NCBI RefSeq assembly: GCF_029101545.1 | Contig: NZ_CP118866.1 | Span: 682,001-746,000, forward strand | DNA: 64,000 bases | Direction of reading: 5' to 3' | Source of the DNA: Amygdalobacter indicium | GTDB lineage: Bacteria > Bacillota > Clostridia > Saccharofermentanales > Fastidiosipilaceae | Shown: piece by piece, positions 17,339-27,200 of the stretch | Layout of the letters: every line of letters starts with the position of its first letter | How positions within the stretch are numbered: position 1 is the first letter of the stretch | Position numbers and translations under genes: made by a program | The notes under the pieces: generated by a model | Told to the model about the DNA's origin: nothing | Databases searched by the model: none | Seen by the model: the letters and a program-made list of their open reading frames with translations, nothing else

Positions 17339-18796
17339 ATGAATAATAAAAGAATAAATAAAGTTGTTAGTTTAGTAGTTGCTTTTATAGCAGCGATTGG
17401 ACTTTTTGCCGGTATAGTCACTGCACAAGCAGTTGAAGTTAATAATACGAATAAGCAACCGCTACAAATATCTATAAACTATGCAAAAGAATTAGGCAAA
17501 GGTCATACAACGCCCGGGGCGCTTGGACAGCTTAGTCCTGAAATGGAAAATATGTGGAAAAATCTTCCCATAACAGTTATCGACAGTCAGGGGCAAGAAC
17601 TTGAAGTTGCGAAACAATTAAATAATAGATGTGAACGTACGGTTGGCAATTTTGCAAATGGTGAAAAAGTAACTATCAAAGTTGATACTTCAAAGCTTCC
17701 TGATAACTATAATCTTTCGTGGGAGTCTGATTATACGTATCCTAAACCAACTGGAAATTATGCTGAATTTCAAGTAGTTGTTGATAGTAGTATGCCTGTA
17801 CGTATTTCGCTGGATCAAATGAAGGTGAAATTCGACTTACAGGGAGGAAAAGTTGACGGTCAATCAGATGCAATCGTCAATACGGTAAAAAAGGATAATA
17901 CGGTTGATTTTCCAGCTGATCCAACAAAAGATAATTTAGTATTTGGCGGATGGTTTACCGAGTTACCCGATACTGATTCGTATAGACAAAAAAATGTTGT
18001 AGGCAAGCGCTACTACTGGAATAGCAAATCGCCATTTTCTGATTATAGTCGCGATTGGATGTTGTGGAACGATGAGAAATTAGACCCATTGTATGACGGC
18101 ATATTTTTACTCCGTGCACAATGGAATGCTCGTGCGACTTTTAACGCAAATGGAGGAGTGTTCAATAATAAAAATGAGAACACGAAGTACGAAGTAACTA
18201 TAGCCGGTAAAAAAATTATGTTTGCTCAAGCGCCTACGCGCGAAGATTATCAGTTCTTAAACTGGGTAGATGCTGCCGGTCAAACTTATAATCCGGGTGA
18301 TACGTATATTTTGAATGCTAATACCGTGTTCAATGCTAATTGGAAGCAAATTCGAAGCACGGTTACTTTCAAGGACGGCGATAAGACGCATGCAACAGTA
18401 AAGGTAGAAACCGGTAAGGCTATTGATACTGATGAGTCTATGCCTAAGAATCCAACGAAGGCCGGTTATACTTTCAAGGAATGGAATACGAAGGCTGACG
18501 GTAAAGGTGATGCGTTTACGGGAGCAAGCTTAGTTAATAGCGATATGACTGTGTATGCTATTTACACGAAAGATTCTGTGCCGACACAGGATCCAACTCC
18601 GGCACCGAATCCGGAGCCTAATCAGCCTACGCCTACGCCTACGCCGGAACTCAAGCCGCAGCCTGAAAAGCATATTGGCATGATTTCTAAGACAGGTGAA
18701 TCGGCATCGTTTGCAGGCTTGCTCACAGCGCTAGGTTTCTCGATTGCCGGACTTGCAATTCTTCGTAAGAAGAAAATGATGGAAGAAAACAAATAA
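17339..18796 (+). CDS. Secreted cell-wall-type surface protein with InlB B-repeat-like domains
   Basis: A 485-residue surface protein. Residues 1-31 form a signal peptide ending near TAQA. A unique region (about 35-155) is followed by three Listeria-Bacteroides (InlB B/Flg_new) beta-grasp-like units, with signatures VKFDLQGG, ATFNANGG and VTFKDGD and ending in AQW, ANW and AIY. A Pro-rich spacer (about 417-443) leads to ISKTG (449-453), a hydrophobic segment and a KKK tail. This is the layout of a sortase substrate, but LPxTG is replaced. The ATG at 17339 is preferred over an upstream TTG at 17327; its ribosome binding site is weak. It probably acts in adhesion. Confidence 0.85.
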   Translation: MNNKRINKVVSLVVAFIAAIGLFAGIVTAQAVEVNNTNKQPLQISINYAKELGKGHTTPGALGQLSPEMENMWKNLPITVIDSQGQELEVAKQLNNRCERTVGNFANGEKVTIKVDTSKLPDNYNLSWESDYTYPKPTGNYAEFQVVVDSSMPVRISLDQMKVKFDLQGGKVDGQSDAIVNTVKKDNTVDFPADPTKDNLVFGGWFTELPDTDSYRQKNVVGKRYYWNSKSPFSDYSRDWMLWNDEKLDPLYDGIFLLRAQWNARATFNANGGVFNNKNENTKYEVTIAGKKIMFAQAPTREDYQFLNWVDAAGQTYNPGDTYILNANTVFNANWKQIRSTVTFKDGDKTHATVKVETGKAIDTDESMPKNPTKAGYTFKEWNTKADGKGDAFTGASLVNSDMTVYAIYTKDSVPTQDPTPAPNPEPNQPTPTPTPELKPQPEKHIGMISKTGESASFAGLLTALGFSIAGLAILRKKKMMEENK

Positions 18797-18839
18797 GTAG
18801 GCACTGCTTGTTTTAAGTAACCGGTATTGTTTATTAGAA

Positions 18840-18873
18840 GGTGGCTCTAGCGATATGTTAGAGCCATCTTTTT
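18840..18873 (+). terminator. Terminator after the surface protein
   Basis: GTGGCTCTA (18841-18849) pairs with TAGAGCCATC (18859-18868) with one G-T wobble, followed by TTTTT. Confidence 0.88.
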
Positions 18874-19149
18874 GTATGCTATTTTTTAAGTGTTATTTGA
18901 GATGTAAGCTTTCTTATTCTCAATAAGAAATAATATGATGCTCCAAGGCAAAGTTTCATAGTGTCTAATGTTTAAGGACATTAAAATTCATTTATGATCG
19001 CAAGTGAGAGAATAATTATTATCAATCAAAATAAATATCGCGAGCACATGATTATTTATCAAAAACCGATTCAAATTTAGACGGAATTGTAGTATTATGT
19101 TTTTTATAATGCAAAAATTGTACAAAGATATGCCAGAGAGGTGCAAACT
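18874..19149 (+). promoter_or_regulatory. AT-rich leader of the BREX operon
   Basis: This gap holds no gene. TATAAT at 19105-19110 is the best -10 candidate for the operon. The -35 is not clear. An 8-base palindrome TTGTACAA (19118-19125), with a related AATTGTA at 19086-19092, lies at and just after the presumed transcription start and could be the operator of the HTH protein encoded next. GAGAGG at 19135-19140 is the ribosome binding site. Confidence 0.45.
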
Positions 19150-19401
19150 ATGGCTGTTTCCTACAAGAAATTATTTAAGATGTTGATTGACAAAGATATG
19201 ATGAAAAAAGATTTTCGGAAGCTTACAGGAATTAGTGCAGCTACTGTAAGTAAGCTTGCCAATGGTGAGAATGTTACGATGGATGTGATTGAGAGAATTT
19301 GTGTCAACATGCGTTGTAATGTAGAAGATATATTGGAAATCATCCCTAATCCGATATTGGAAGATAATAAGGACAAGGCCGAAGAACAAAAGGGAGAGTG
19401 A
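19150..19401 (+). CDS. Small XRE-family HTH regulator of the BREX operon
   Basis: An 83-residue protein that is essentially one Cro/CI-type helix-turn-helix domain, with FRKLTGISAATVSKLANG as the DNA-binding core and NMRCNVEDILEI at its end. Small proteins of this kind (HTH_26-like) often precede restriction and defence operons in Clostridia and repress them. It overlaps brxA as TGATG, so it is translationally coupled. It is not the larger WYL-domain BrxR regulator seen in many BREX loci. The ATG at 19150 fits the GAGAGG site better than the in-frame GTG at 19141. Confidence 0.85.
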   Translation: MAVSYKKLFKMLIDKDMMKKDFRKLTGISAATVSKLANGENVTMDVIERICVNMRCNVEDILEIIPNPILEDNKDKAEEQKGE

Positions 19402-20009
19402 TGAGTGTGGAAAGAAAATCTTACAGTGCAGGAGCTGTAAAGATGTCTTTCTGGTTTATGGAGTTTCGCAAGGTGGTGAGTTTCATGGCAGAAGGAAAAT
19501 CTTTAGATGAGATAAAATATCTGAACAAAGAACAGAACATATTCGGAGCGCCAACAACTCTTCGAAGTGAGCAGATTTATAGCACGGTAGCAGGCAGAGT
19601 TCGAACATTAGATGAAAGTTTTTGCTCGGTGTTTTTAGAGAGCGACGTGGCTTCGCAGAAATTATTTGCGCTAGTTGCTGCAATGGCGTATGACACTCTG
19701 TTTTTTGATTTCGTGTATGAAGTTGTTAGAGAAAAGATGATCATTGGAAGCAATATATTTTCAGATAGTGATATCCGCATTTTCTTCAAGGATAAGCAGC
19801 TTCAGGATGAGAAAGTTGCCAAGTGGACAGATGCAACTCTTACAAGACTTGGTAGGTGCTATAAGACGATGCTTTTTGAAGCTGGTCTTACGGATAAGGG
19901 CAAGGATGAGAGAAAAATTTTGAAACCGATTCTCGATCTGGTGATGCAGCGCTGGCTCGAAGATCATGATATGGAAGCGTGCGTCAAAGCATTAACAGGG
20001 GTGAGATAA
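19401..20009 (+). CDS. brxA: BREX protein BrxA (DUF1819)
   Basis: A 202-residue protein matching BrxA, first structural gene of type 1 BREX. The YSAGAVK start, the EIKYLNKEQNIFG segment, the RVRTLDESF helix and the YDTLFFDFVYEVVREKM block fit the DUF1819 family as I know it, and the synteny is decisive. BrxA homologues bind DNA, and the requirement for them varies between systems. It uses ATG 19401 within the TGATG overlap with the regulator and ends in a TAATG overlap with brxB. Confidence 0.92.
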   Translation: MSVERKSYSAGAVKMSFWFMEFRKVVSFMAEGKSLDEIKYLNKEQNIFGAPTTLRSEQIYSTVAGRVRTLDESFCSVFLESDVASQKLFALVAAMAYDTLFFDFVYEVVREKMIIGSNIFSDSDIRIFFKDKQLQDEKVAKWTDATLTRLGRCYKTMLFEAGLTDKGKDERKILKPILDLVMQRWLEDHDMEACVKALTGVR

Positions 20010-20587
20010 TGGCAGACTTAGCAGCACGGCTTGATGAGATGGAGGTAGAAATTAAAAAGCCAAAGTTTCGTCAAAGTAGTGGCAGAGCAAATGAAGTGAA
20101 TTACTGGGTATTTGATTATCCGCCGGAACAAGAAATGGAAGTGCGTGATCGAATTGAGTATCTGAAAAATAAAAATAAGAATGGTACAGATGATTTCGAA
20201 CTGGTTGTGTTCGATCTCTACGACATCATTATCGACTTTTTGGAGAAGAAGAATTTCATTGAAAAATGCTTTGATTTCGAGAAGAACAAAGGTTTGGAAC
20301 GAATTACAAAAGCAGTAAGTAATTCTATGAAGTTTAATGACGATGACAGCATCATCGTGCAGTACATAAAAGATCATACTCCGGATAATGCAATCGTGTT
20401 TTTAACTGGAATTGGAAAGTGTTATCCGATTCTGCGATCACATAAGGTACTGAACAATTTACATCAGGCTTTTGTAAAGGCACCGGTGGTCATGTTCTTT
20501 CCAGGAACATATAACGAACAAGAACTGATTCTCTTCAACGAGATTAAAGATGATAACTACTACAGAGCATTTAAGCTCGTGAAATAG
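20009..20587 (+). CDS. brxB: BREX protein BrxB (DUF1788)
   Basis: A 192-residue protein at the BrxB position with the DUF1788 features: an N-terminal MADLAARLDE helix, a YWVFDYPPEQE segment, a VVFDLYDIIIDFLE helix, and FLTGIGKCYPILRSH followed by PVVMFFPGTYNEQEL. Its biochemical role is not defined; it is part of the core BREX set. ATG 20009 overlaps the brxA stop, and a longer reading from GTG 19979 is unlikely because the GGGGTGAG site points to 20009. Confidence 0.92.
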   Translation: MADLAARLDEMEVEIKKPKFRQSSGRANEVNYWVFDYPPEQEMEVRDRIEYLKNKNKNGTDDFELVVFDLYDIIIDFLEKKNFIEKCFDFEKNKGLERITKAVSNSMKFNDDDSIIVQYIKDHTPDNAIVFLTGIGKCYPILRSHKVLNNLHQAFVKAPVVMFFPGTYNEQELILFNEIKDDNYYRAFKLVK

Positions 20588-20598
20588 GGGGAAGTAAA

Positions 20599-23500
20599 AT
20601 GCAAATCAAAGATATGTTTGCCAAGAAGATTGACCGTGAGATTCAGGGAGTCATCATTGTTGGCCAGGGTGAAGAAACAAATGTGGCACAGGAGCTGGAA
20701 GAGTATGTGGTCACAAGAGAACTGCAGAAGCATTTTGCTGATTTTTTCTCTGCATACAAAAAAGGAATTAACGAAAACACACCTAAGATGGGTGTATGGA
20801 TTTCCGGTTTCTTTGGAAGTGGTAAATCTCATTTCCTAAAGATTTTATCTTATCTGTTGGATAATAAGCAGGTCGGGGATAAGAGAGCACTCGACTACTT
20901 TATCAAGGATAAAAAGATTGTTGATCAAATGGTTCTAGCTGATATGAAACTGGCGGCAGAGACACCGACCAATGTGGTTCTTTTTAATATTGATTCGAAG
21001 AGTGAGTCAGATGGAAAGCATAAGGATGCCATCGTCAATGTATTTCTGAAAGTATTCAATGAGATGCAGGGATTCTGTGGCTCTATGCCTCATGTTGCTG
21101 ACCTGGAAAGAAAATTGACAGAAGCTGGTAAATTTGATGAGTTCAAAGAAGCTTTTGAAGAGAAAAAAGGTGATTCTTGGGAAGCGTATCGGCAGGATTT
21201 TGACTTCATTCAGGACAGTGTAGTAGATACTCTTGTATCTATGGACTTTATGAGTGAAGATGCTGCGAAAAACTGGTGTAAGAAGGCAACAGAGCCTTAC
21301 ACCATCAGCATTGAAGACTTTGCTAAGAGAGTCAAGGCTTATATTGATAGTAAAGGAAAGAATCACCATGTGGTCTTCTTGGTAGATGAAATCGGCCAGT
21401 ATATCGGAGATGACTCCAAATTGATGCTGAACCTGCAGACTGTTACAGAAGAACTCGGTAAGGAATGCATGGGTAAAGCTTGGGTGATTGTTACATCTCA
21501 GCAGGATATTGATTCTATTACAAAAGTAAAGGGAAATGACTTTTCTAAAATTCAGGGACGGTTTGATACACGTCTCTCTTTGTCATCTGCGAATGTTGAT
21601 GCGGTAATCAAAAAGAGAATTTTGGATAAGACAGAAACAGCAGCACAAGCTCTTCGTCTTCTTTATGAGCAGAAGGCTACGATTATCAAGAATCTGATTG
21701 TATTCAATGATGGTGTAGAGAAGAAGTTGTATGCAAACGAAAATGATTTTGCGGAAGTATATCCTTTTGTACCATATCAGTTTAACTTGCTCGCAAGTGT
21801 TCTGACATCGATTCGTACTCATGGTGCATCCGGTAAGCATCTATCCGAAGGCGAACGTTCTATGCTGGCACTTTTCAAAGAGTCCGCAGCGAAGCTGAAA
21901 GACCGAGAAATGGGAGTGATTGTGCCATTCCATCGCTTCTATGATGCTTTGGAGAATTTCCTGGATCACAGTCACAAGGGTGTTATAAGCAAGGCATATG
22001 ACAATAATTACATTAATCCGGAACACAAGCAAGAAGACATATTTGCGATCAATGTTTTAAAGACATTGTTCATGATCAAATATGTTTCTGCGATTGAATC
22101 CAATATCGATAACATCACCAGTCTGATGATTAAGAATATTGATGATGATCGGATCGAATTGAAGGATCGAGTCGAAGAAGCACTTAAGGTTCTGATGAGC
22201 CAGATGATGGTACAGAAAAATGGCAATCTCTATATTTTCCTAACAGATGAAGAACAGGAAATCAATAATGAAATCGAAAAAGAAAATGTTGAGATGCCGG
22301 ATGTTATTACAAAGATTGCTGAGATGATCTTTGAGGATATTTTGACCGATAAGAAGTATCGTTACCCGGAATTAAACGGCAGATATTCCTTCTCCTTCAA
22401 TCAGGTTGTAGATGATCGTCCGTATAAATCAAATCAGAACTTTGATATCGGACTTCGCATTCTGACACCTTGGTATGATGGCGGAATGGACGATGCGACC
22501 CTTCGCATGTTGTCCGGTCAGGGTAAGGAAGTACTTGTGGTTCTTCCAAATGATGATGAATTCTTGACGGAGATGCGTGAGTACTTAAAGATTGAGCGCT
22601 TCCTTCGTAAGAATACCTCTACTCAGCTTGCCAAATATAAAACCATCAAAGAAGCAAAACGTGTGGAGATGAGAGAGCGTAATGCGAATGCTAAGCTCTA
22701 TCTCACAGAAGCACTCAAAGAAGCAACCATCTATGTGAATGGTGATGTTGCTCGTGTTGCGGCAAAGGATGTCACATCCAGAATCAATGAAGCTATCGGA
22801 CGTTTGGTTAAAACTGTTTATAATAAACTCTCTTATATCGATACTCCGATGGGAGAGGCTGATATCCGCAAGATGCTTCGTACAACAAACCCGGTGTCAT
22901 CGCAGCTGGAAGGCGGCACTGAAGCTAATACCCATGCATTAGATGATGTACAGGGATATATTACTATGAATTCTCATAATCACATGAAGACTTCCATGAA
23001 GTCCGTAAAGGATCGTTTCATGAAAGCTCCATATGGATTCGTGGAAGATGATATCAACTGGCTCGTTGCTCGGCTGTATAAGCGTGGAGATTTGGAATTC
23101 ACGGTAAATGGAGCATCCGTAAATCTGAATAATAAATCTGATGAAGAGATCGTAGGTTACATCACAAAGAAGGCCTTTGCAGAGAAGCTCCTGCTGGAAG
23201 AGCGTATTCGCGTCAGCGAGAAAGATAAGAAGGCAGTTCGTGATGTAATGAAAGAGCTATTCCATACCACTGTATCTGTAGAGGATGAGGATACTATCAT
23301 GAAGAATTTCCAGAGTTACGCGTCCAATATGGTAAATGCGATGGATAAGCTGGAAGTCTATTATAAGCAGTGTGATTATCCGGGAAAGAAAGTTCTGGAT
23401 AATGGAAAACCACTGATGCAGTCCGTGGTTCAGATCACCGTAGCATCAGAATTCTTTAGCTCTGTATCAAAGATGCGTGAATCCTTCTTTGATCTGGCAG

Positions 23501-24249
23501 AGTATTATGAGCCGGTGAAGGCATTCTTCAATGGAAGGCAGCAGTCTATTTTTAAGGATGCTCTGGATATGCTTGCCATCTACGAAGATAGTAAGACATA
23601 TATCGTAGATGCAGACTTGGAAGCAGTCGTTGATAAGATGTATGCGATTGTAAAGCAGGAGAAGCCTTATAAGAATATTCCACAACTTCCGGAACTTTGT
23701 GAGCAGTTTAGGAACGCTTATGAAAAGGTACTGGAAGTAGAAGAAGCACCTGTATTGGATTCCATCGATCAGTCCAGACAGCGTGTATTGGAAGTTCTGA
23801 ATACAAAGGAATATGCAGCGCAGAAGAAAGAACATTATTTGAATCAGTTTGCAGAGATTCGTCAAGGTGCGGAGCGATGCAAAAATGTTTCTTCTCTCAG
23901 AGGCTTTGCGGATAAAGCAGAGGCGCTCAAGATTCGTCTTATGAATGAGATGGATACAATGGACCGTCAGATTGCAGAAAAAAAGCAAGCAGAAGAAATC
24001 CGTAGAATTGAAGAAGAAGCAAAGAAACAAGGCGCTGATGTGACAGATACGGAAGTCGCTCATAAGGTCGCTGAACAAAAAGCACAGTACAAAGTCCACA
24101 AGACAAAGAATATTTCTATTAAGAAGGTGACAGGTACGTCTTCTTGGAGACTGGAAAATACACAGGATGTAGATAAATACATCGAAGAACTGAGAAAGAC
24201 TCTTGTAGCTCAACTGGATGATGATACGATTGTTAATGTTGAGTTCTAA
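20599..24249 (+). CDS. brxC: BREX ATPase BrxC
   Basis: A 1216-residue P-loop NTPase of the BrxC/PglY type, the largest conserved BREX component. Walker A is GFFGSGKS (70-77) and Walker B ends in VDE (262-264) after a hydrophobic strand. A long helical middle section follows, with a coiled-coil-like, charged C-terminal part (about 1080-1180). It probably acts in an ATP-driven complex with PglX, PglZ and BrxB that methylates host DNA and blocks phage replication. The ATG has a GGGGG-containing site 11 bases after brxB. Codon use is typical of the BREX block and unlike the flanking core genes. Confidence 0.95.
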   Translation: MQIKDMFAKKIDREIQGVIIVGQGEETNVAQELEEYVVTRELQKHFADFFSAYKKGINENTPKMGVWISGFFGSGKSHFLKILSYLLDNKQVGDKRALDYFIKDKKIVDQMVLADMKLAAETPTNVVLFNIDSKSESDGKHKDAIVNVFLKVFNEMQGFCGSMPHVADLERKLTEAGKFDEFKEAFEEKKGDSWEAYRQDFDFIQDSVVDTLVSMDFMSEDAAKNWCKKATEPYTISIEDFAKRVKAYIDSKGKNHHVVFLVDEIGQYIGDDSKLMLNLQTVTEELGKECMGKAWVIVTSQQDIDSITKVKGNDFSKIQGRFDTRLSLSSANVDAVIKKRILDKTETAAQALRLLYEQKATIIKNLIVFNDGVEKKLYANENDFAEVYPFVPYQFNLLASVLTSIRTHGASGKHLSEGERSMLALFKESAAKLKDREMGVIVPFHRFYDALENFLDHSHKGVISKAYDNNYINPEHKQEDIFAINVLKTLFMIKYVSAIESNIDNITSLMIKNIDDDRIELKDRVEEALKVLMSQMMVQKNGNLYIFLTDEEQEINNEIEKENVEMPDVITKIAEMIFEDILTDKKYRYPELNGRYSFSFNQVVDDRPYKSNQNFDIGLRILTPWYDGGMDDATLRMLSGQGKEVLVVLPNDDEFLTEMREYLKIERFLRKNTSTQLAKYKTIKEAKRVEMRERNANAKLYLTEALKEATIYVNGDVARVAAKDVTSRINEAIGRLVKTVYNKLSYIDTPMGEADIRKMLRTTNPVSSQLEGGTEANTHALDDVQGYITMNSHNHMKTSMKSVKDRFMKAPYGFVEDDINWLVARLYKRGDLEFTVNGASVNLNNKSDEEIVGYITKKAFAEKLLLEERIRVSEKDKKAVRDVMKELFHTTVSVEDEDTIMKNFQSYASNMVNAMDKLEVYYKQCDYPGKKVLDNGKPLMQSVVQITVASEFFSSVSKMRESFFDLAEYYEPVKAFFNGRQQSIFKDALDMLAIYEDSKTYIVDADLEAVVDKMYAIVKQEKPYKNIPQLPELCEQFRNAYEKVLEVEEAPVLDSIDQSRQRVLEVLNTKEYAAQKKEHYLNQFAEIRQGAERCKNVSSLRGFADKAEALKIRLMNEMDTMDRQIAEKKQAEEIRRIEEEAKKQGADVTDTEVAHKVAEQKAQYKVHKTKNISIKKVTGTSSWRLENTQDVDKYIEELRKTLVAQLDDDTIVNVEF

Positions 24250-24276
24250 TTGCGAGACAAAGGAGAGAGCAAAGGT

Positions 24277-27200
24277 ATGAATAAGTCATCTATCAAAAAC
24301 TTTGCGATCCGGGCTAGAAACAAGCTCATTGCAGATATTCGTTACCGTGCAGGCTTGATGGGAATTACGGCTGACGGCATCAAAAATGCCCTGCCTCAGT
24401 CCACAGGTACAACTGAATTTTATGATATTGGAACAGCTGAGCCATATTCCATCAGTGGAGATGCTGTAAAGCAGAGAAAAAAGTTAGTAGAAGTAATTTG
24501 CCAAAAAGAAAAGGACACAGACTATCAGACCGCCTATGAGTACATCATCGAAGAGGTAGCCTATACCTGGTTTAACCGTTTGATTGCGATTCGTTTTATG
24601 GAAGTGAATGATTATCTTCCTTCTCACATGCGTGTCCTATCTTCGGATACTGGAAAACTGGAACCGGATATTGTCACAAATCCGTTTTATGCTGAACTTG
24701 ATTTCACAGGTGACGAAGAGCAGACTATCATGCAACTTAAAAATGATAATCAGCTGGATGAGCTTTTCCGTATGCTTTTCATCAAGCAGTGTAATGCATT
24801 AAATGAATTCTTGCCGGCATTATTTGAAAAGACAAAGGATTATACAGAAGTGCTTCTGAATCTCTCTGTTATTGATCAGGAAGGTGTTATCTACAAGCTT
24901 GTTCATGATATTGACGAGGATGACTTTAATGTCGAAAAAGGTGGACAGGTTGAGATTATCGGCTGGCTGTATCAGTACTATAACAGCGAAAAGAAAGACG
25001 ACGTATTTGCCGCTCTTAAAAAGAATATAAAAATTACAAAGGAAAATATTCCTGCAGCCACGCAGCTTTTCACACCGGACTGGATTGTTCGTTACATGGT
25101 CGAGAACTCCCTAGGCCGTTTGTGGGTGGAAGGTCATCCGAATGATGAACTGAAATCTCAGTGGAAGTATTATCTGGAAGAAGCAGAGCAGGAGCTGGAT
25201 GTTCAGTTGCAACTTGCGACCATTCGTGAAGAATATAAAGCATTGAAACCGGAAGATATTCTGTGCATCGACCCTTGCTCCGGTAGTGGCCATATTCTGG
25301 CTTATATGTTTGACGTGCTGATGCAGATTTATGAATCTTACGGCTATACCACCCGTGAAGCGGTGGCAAGCATTGTGGAGAACAATCTGTACGGCTTGGA
25401 CATTGATGACCGTGCGGTACAGCTTAGCTATTTTACTGTTATGATGAAAGCCTGCCAATACGACAAGAGATTCCTTCGCAGCAAGGTGCAGCCGCATGTG
25501 TTTGCTATCGTTGAAAGTAACCACGTAGATCCGGATGTAGTGGACTATTTTTGCAATGGCGATGCTAAGCTAAAAGAAGCAATGGACACCATCATCAGTG
25601 AATTGCATAATGCAAAGGAATATGGTTCTATCATCACTGTTAGCCAGCAGGATTGGGAAGCACTGTATGCTCGGTTTGATGAAATTCAGAATAAAAGTGT
25701 GATATCTACTTACACGGATGAAGCGCTTAAGTTGCGTTCCATCGTGAATGTAGCTAAAGCCATGGCTCAAAAATATCATGTTGTAATCACCAATCCGCCG
25801 TATATGGGCGCATCAGGTATGAGTGCAAAGTTGTCGGATTATGTGAAAAAGAATTATCCTGACAGCAAGAGTGACTTGTTTGCTGTGTTTATTGACCGAG
25901 GTAATCAAATGGTCGTTTGTAATGGAATTAATTGTATGGTAACTATGCAAAGCTGGATGTTTCTATCAAGTTTTGAAAAACTTAGGGAAAAATGTTTAAG
26001 GAATAAAACGATAATAAACTTAATGCATATGGAAAATATGGTTATGGGGATAGCTTTTGGTACTGCAGTTACTGCATTTAGAAATAATCACATACCACAG
26101 TATAAAGGCACTTACAATTATATAAAACATAAAGATATAGTAGATGATGTGCCTAAAGAGTTTCCTATAAAGGTAAATCGTTTTGCACAAGTAACTACCG
26201 ACAACTTCTCCAAAATCCCCGGCTCTCCGGTGGCATATTGGGTGAGTAAACGTATTGTTGGAACCTTTGGGAAAGAAGTGTTAGGAGATATTCTAACAAC
26301 AAGAGAAGGAATGGCAACAGCGGATAATGATTCTTTCTTAAGACTGTGGTCAGAAGTTTCAATTGATAATATCGGATTTGGATGTACGGATACATTGGAT
26401 GCAAAGGAGATTGGGTGTACATGGTTCCCATACAATAAAGGTGGTGATTATCGTAAATGGTATGGTAATAATGATTATGTTGTTAACTGGGAAAATGATG
26501 GACAATTAATCAGAAACAACAAGGATGTAAAAACAGGTAGAATTCGTTCGCATAACTATAATGGTGGATTTGCATTTAGAAAAGGAGTGACATGGTCTGC
26601 ATTAAGCTCAAGTAATATTTCTGTTAGATACGCAGATTCAGGATTCCTTTTTGATTCAAAAGGTGCAAAGGGATTTGCAGCATCCGAGGACGAATTGTAT
26701 TATGCGATGGCGTTAATTAATAGTAAGGCTGGTTTAAATTACCTTTCATTTATTTCTCCAACAATTGATTTTAAGGTGGGGGATATAATCCAGATTCCGT
26801 TGATACGTGAAAGAATAGAGGACATCATTGAAAGAAGCAAAAGGTGTGTACAAATTAGTAAAATAGATTGGGATTCATTTGAAACTTCATGGGACTTCCA
26901 GCGTCACCCGCTGCTTCGCAATGTTTCTACCATTGCAGAGGCATTTAACCAGTGGCATGCTGAATGTGATAACCGATTTAACCAGCTGAAAGCCAATGAG
27001 GAAGAACTGAACCGCATTTTCATTGACATTTACGGTTTGCAGGATGAGCTGACACCGGAAGTGGCGGACAAGGATATTACGGTGTACCGGATATTCGACA
27101 GCAAGGAGGATGTGCCGGAGAGCATGAAGGGCAGTAGGTATATCCGCACGAAAGAGGACGAGGTCGTCTCATTTATTTCCTATGCAGTAGGTTGTATGTT

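Noticed and set aside
23467..24213. Minus-strand frame of 248 codons inside brxC
   Set aside because: The product is Cys/Phe/Leu-rich, as expected of the antisense of a charged coiled coil, and brxC is intact.
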